NCBI GenBank assembly: GCA_028285025.1
Contig: JANQQH010000129.1
Span: 1 to 10,842 of the forward strand
Direction of reading: 5' to 3'
Length of the DNA stretch: 10,842 bases
From: Hyphomicrobiaceae bacterium
GTDB taxonomy: Bacteria > Pseudomonadota > Alphaproteobacteria > Rhizobiales > HXMU1428-3
Shown: positions 7,489 to 10,842 of the stretch, piece by piece
Numbering within the stretch: the stretch's first letter is position 1
Layout: every line of letters starts with the position of its first letter
Notes under the pieces: generated by a model
Seen by the model: the letters and a program-made list of their open reading frames with translations, nothing else
What the model was told of the DNA's origin: nothing
Databases searched by the model: none
Made by a program: the position numbers and the translations under genes

Positions 7489-8130
7489 TTAAGGTATGTT
7501 GAGAATTTTATGGTTTTGCAAGCTTAGTTTCCAACTGGGATTGGCTTTACAATAAGCAATTGTTTCTTGTGTGCTCTGATCAATAGCCGGGCCATCCATC
7601 GGTTGCAAATAAAAATGTTCAAAGCGCCAGGTCAAAAAATTTGATAGGTCCATGCCCGATTGTCCAAAAACGACTTTTAATTCATTACCTTGTTGTTGGA
7701 TGATTTCAGAGCCTGCTTTTGGGCTCACGCAAATCCAGTCAAAGCCAGCTGGTGCTTTTATGGTGCCATTGGTTTCAACAGCAACATAAAATCCTTGAGC
7801 TTTAAATGCTTCAATCAAAGGCTCATCAACTTGCAGCAAAGGCTCACCGCCGGTACAAATCACCATTAAGGGTAAGTTGCTTTGATATTGCTTAATGTTG
7901 GCAATCTCGGTTGCCTTTGAAGCGAGTTCATCGGCTGATTTAAATTTGCCACCGTTTAGCCCATTAATGCCAACAAAATCAGTATCACAAAACTGGCATG
8001 TTGCGCTTTCACGGCTTTCTTCCAGACCATTCCATAAATTACAGCCGGCAAAACGCACAAAAACTGCCGGGCGCCCACTATGGGCACCTTCGCCTTGTAA
8101 ACTGTAAAAAATTTCTTTGACTGAATACAT
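7489..8130 (-). CDS. queE: 7-carboxy-7-deazaguanine synthase (radical SAM)
   Basis: QueE uses S-adenosylmethionine and a 4Fe-4S cluster to contract 6-carboxytetrahydropterin to 7-carboxy-7-deazaguanine (CDG). The 213-residue protein begins MYSVKEIFYSLQGEG, the usual QueE start. Its cluster cysteines are C30, C45 and C48, a CX14CX2C motif in place of the standard CX3CX2C. This matches the variant described for Burkholderia multivorans QueE. The SAM-binding GGE is at 94-96 (CTGGEPLL), VSPKAGSEI follows, and the end SLQNHKILNIP is typical. I chose ATG 8130 because the frame extending to 8244 only overlaps the end of queC. It begins 13 bases after the queC stop with a weak ribosome site, in the same operon. 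Confidence 0.96.
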   Translation of the reverse strand: MYSVKEIFYSLQGEGAHSGRPAVFVRFAGCNLWNGLEESRESATCQFCDTDFVGINGLNGGKFKSADELASKATEIANIKQYQSNLPLMVICTGGEPLLQVDEPLIEAFKAQGFYVAVETNGTIKAPAGFDWICVSPKAGSEIIQQQGNELKVVFGQSGMDLSNFLTWRFEHFYLQPMDGPAIDQSTQETIAYCKANPSWKLSLQNHKILNIP

Positions 8131-8143
8131 GAATTCGTTTCGA

Positions 8144-8866
8144 TCAATTTGCGTCTTGCCAGATTTGATAACCTTTGCGGCGCAAATCACAAGCCGGACA
8201 TGCCCCGCAACCATAGCCCCAATCATGCAGCTCATCGCGCACACCTTGATAACAGGTGTGGCTGTATTGGCGGATAATGTCTATCAATGGTTCATCTCCA
8301 AGCTCGTAGGCCAATTGCCAACTTTGGGCCTTTGAGCTGAGCATTAAAGGTGTGAGTATTTCAAAATCTGTTTCCATGCCAAGATTCAAAGTGCGATTTA
8401 GATGTTGTATGGTTTTTTGTCGGCAATCAGGATAGCCAGCATAATCGGTTTCACACATGCCGCCAACCAACACGCCTAAGTCTCGGTTATAGCCAATTAC
8501 CGCTGCGTAATGAAAGAAGAACAAATTTCGCCCTGGTACAAATGTTGTTGGCAATCCGGTTTCGCCAACAGTGATATCTTGGGTTTTATCAGTAAGGGCA
8601 GATGAGGAGAGGCTTGAAAAGGTTGACAGGTCTAAAACCCGATCTTGCCCAAGCTTTGTTGCCCAGTTTGGAAAGTTTTGTTTTAATTCATTAAGCACCT
8701 TAAGCCGACAGGTAAGCTCAATTGCATTGCGTTGCCCATAATCAAAGCCAATCGTTTCAACATAATAAAATCTATCAAGCGCATAGGCCAAACAGGTGGT
8801 TGAATCTTGACCACCAGAAAACAATACCAAAGCGCGGCTTTTGCTTAATCGTTTGACATTAGACAT
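8144..8866 (-). CDS. queC: 7-cyano-7-deazaguanine (preQ0) synthase
   Basis: QueC makes preQ0 from 7-carboxy-7-deazaguanine, ammonia and ATP. The 240-residue protein has the PP-loop ATP-pyrophosphatase motif SGGQDSTT (17-24), FDYGQRN (41-47), and the zinc site C205, C220, C223, C226 (HTC ... GCGACPAC) followed by LRRKGY. Length and motifs are standard. It is the first gene of the minus-strand operon queC-queE-queD-queF-DUF1835. AAAGG lies seven bases before the ATG. Upstream is a 241-base region shared with divergent eno. It contains hairpins that would lie in the queC leader if the promoter is distal. Confidence 0.97.
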   Translation of the reverse strand: MSNVKRLSKSRALVLFSGGQDSTTCLAYALDRFYYVETIGFDYGQRNAIELTCRLKVLNELKQNFPNWATKLGQDRVLDLSTFSSLSSSALTDKTQDITVGETGLPTTFVPGRNLFFFHYAAVIGYNRDLGVLVGGMCETDYAGYPDCRQKTIQHLNRTLNLGMETDFEILTPLMLSSKAQSWQLAYELGDEPLIDIIRQYSHTCYQGVRDELHDWGYGCGACPACDLRRKGYQIWQDAN

Positions 8867-10394
<1,528 letters not shown>

Positions 10395-10446
10395 TGGCAT
10401 TCCTTTGCCAGCCAAACTTATAAGTTTTTAGGGCTAATGACTCAAA

Positions 10447-10477
10447 AAAGGCGCAAAACCTGAAGTTTTGCGCCTTT
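10447..10477. terminator. Bidirectional intrinsic terminator between eno and the convergent peptide gene
   Basis: AAAGGCGCAAAAC (10447-10459) and GTTTTGCGCCTTT (10465-10477) form a perfect 13-bp stem with a 5-base loop. On the minus strand the arm runs into six T (complement of 10444-10449), a good tail for the peptide gene. On the plus strand only TTT follows, but the stem is strong. The location between two convergent stops fits a shared terminator. Confidence 0.9.
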
Positions 10478-10512
10478 CCTGTGTTAATGAGAGGAACAAA
10501 CCTGATACCTAA

Positions 10513-10716
10513 TTATTCAGCGGGTTTTTCCTTACAATATTTGCACTCTTCATCCCAGATTTCTCCTTCTGGGCAAGTCTCATTTTCTTTAACAATCGTT
10601 TTCTGGCCCTTAGCAGTTTTTTCTGCTGCACCAGTAAAAGAAAGCGGGCCAAAAGCACCCAGCATAAAAGTGCTAAGAGCTATTGTTAATGCAACTTTCT
10701 TTAAAACATTCGTCAT
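10513..10716 (-). CDS. Small exported three-cysteine protein (67 residues), unknown function
   Basis: I do not recognise a family. The product has a clear signal peptide: K6/K7, hydrophobic about 8-28, cleavage near GAA at 29-31. A mature peptide of about 36 residues is left, hydrophilic and acidic at its end, with C48, C58 and C61 in CPEGEIWDEECKYCKE (48-63). Three cysteines mean one would be unpaired, or the peptide may bind a metal or form a dimer. I chose ATG 10716 because AGGAGA lies six bases upstream. The frame open to 10770 would start inside the upstream inverted repeat and spoil the signal peptide. It converges with eno at the shared terminator. The AGGAGAC ribosome site resembles those of the two exported paralogues at 3018 and 3996. 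Confidence 0.75.
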   Translation of the reverse strand: MTNVLKKVALTIALSTFMLGAFGPLSFTGAAEKTAKGQKTIVKENETCPEGEIWDEECKYCKEKPAE

Positions 10717-10754
10717 ATAGTGTCTCCTGATAGGTAAATTATCATGGCCTCGTG

Positions 10755-10793
10755 TCATGACAAAAACCATTTAAATTTAACTTTTTGTCATGA
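10755..10793. repeat. Perfect 12-bp inverted repeat with 15-bp spacer, likely operator
   Basis: TCATGACAAAAA (10755-10766) and TTTTTGTCATGA (10782-10793) are exact reverse complements around a 15-base AT-rich spacer that contains its own ATTTAAAT palindrome. Each arm also contains the palindrome TCATGA. Read on the minus strand, TTGTCA (10763-10758) could act as a -35 for the peptide gene, with TAATTT (10741-10736) 16 bases later. No T-run follows either arm, and the element sits upstream of a gene, so an operator is more likely than a terminator. Confidence 0.6.
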
Positions 10794-10816
10794 ATTCGCT
10801 TAAAAAAAGGAAAGAA

Positions 10817-10842
10817 ATGGTAAATTATATAATATTATATTA
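10817..10842 (+). CDS. Possible start of a plus-strand gene cut by the window edge
   Basis: An ATG at 10817 is preceded by AAAGGAAAG (10806-10814), a good ribosome site with short spacing, and stays open for the remaining eight codons (MVNYIILY). If real, this gene would be divergent from the peptide gene and share the 10755-10793 inverted repeat as a control region. The remaining sequence is too short and too AT-rich to judge. Confidence 0.25.

Noticed and set aside
8131..8244. N-terminal extension of queE
   Set aside because: It overlaps the end of queC, and QueE proteins begin near the YSVKEIFYSLQGEG segment.
10414..10427. Palindrome AAACTTATAAGTTT after eno
   Set aside because: AT-only core with no loop space for a stable hairpin; the nearby 10447-10477 terminator explains the region better.
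10717..10770. Earlier start for the small exported peptide
   Set aside because: It would begin in the inverted repeat, bypass the strong AGGAGA site, and put charged residues before the signal peptide.

Overview
The window is bacterial chromosome and almost certainly alphaproteobacterial. The plus-strand backbone runs tpiA (3' end only), a small exported protein, secG, pyrG, two exported paralogues, kdsA and eno. This is the conserved housekeeping neighbourhood I associate with Alphaproteobacteria, and the proteins look alphaproteobacterial (for example the PyrG N-terminus, SecG, and metal-type KdsA). Base composition is moderate to slightly AT-rich. kdsA makes a lipid A/LPS sugar, so the cell is Gram-negative. 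I cannot name a genus.

Layout. Positions 1-650 hold the end of tpiA, a strong inverted repeat, and a Lys-rich exported protein. An A9-C-A7 run splits that protein's probable C-terminus into another frame. Positions 725-1147 are secG with a good sigma70-like promoter. pyrG follows (1276-2904). Positions 3018-4745 carry two tandem paralogues of an unrecognised exported four-cysteine protein. Between them is what looks like the fossil novel joint of the duplication: a degraded kdsA start fused to a copy of the last codons of pyrG. kdsA (4756-5589) follows the second copy.

Positions 5595-8866 are a minus-strand operon in the order queC-queE-queD-queF-DUF1835. QueD, QueE, QueC and QueF act successively to make preQ1, the precursor of the queuosine tRNA modification. 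The GTP cyclohydrolase that starts the route and the later tgt/queA/queG steps are not in the window. The QueD here lacks the usual catalytic cysteine. queC and eno are divergent across a 241-bp intergenic region with several hairpins.

eno (9108-10394) ends at a strong bidirectional terminator shared with a convergent gene for a 67-residue exported cysteine-containing peptide. Upstream of that peptide gene lies a perfect 12-bp inverted repeat with a 15-bp spacer. A possible new plus-strand start codon appears in the last 26 bases. I saw no tRNA, rRNA, CRISPR array, insertion sequence or phage gene.
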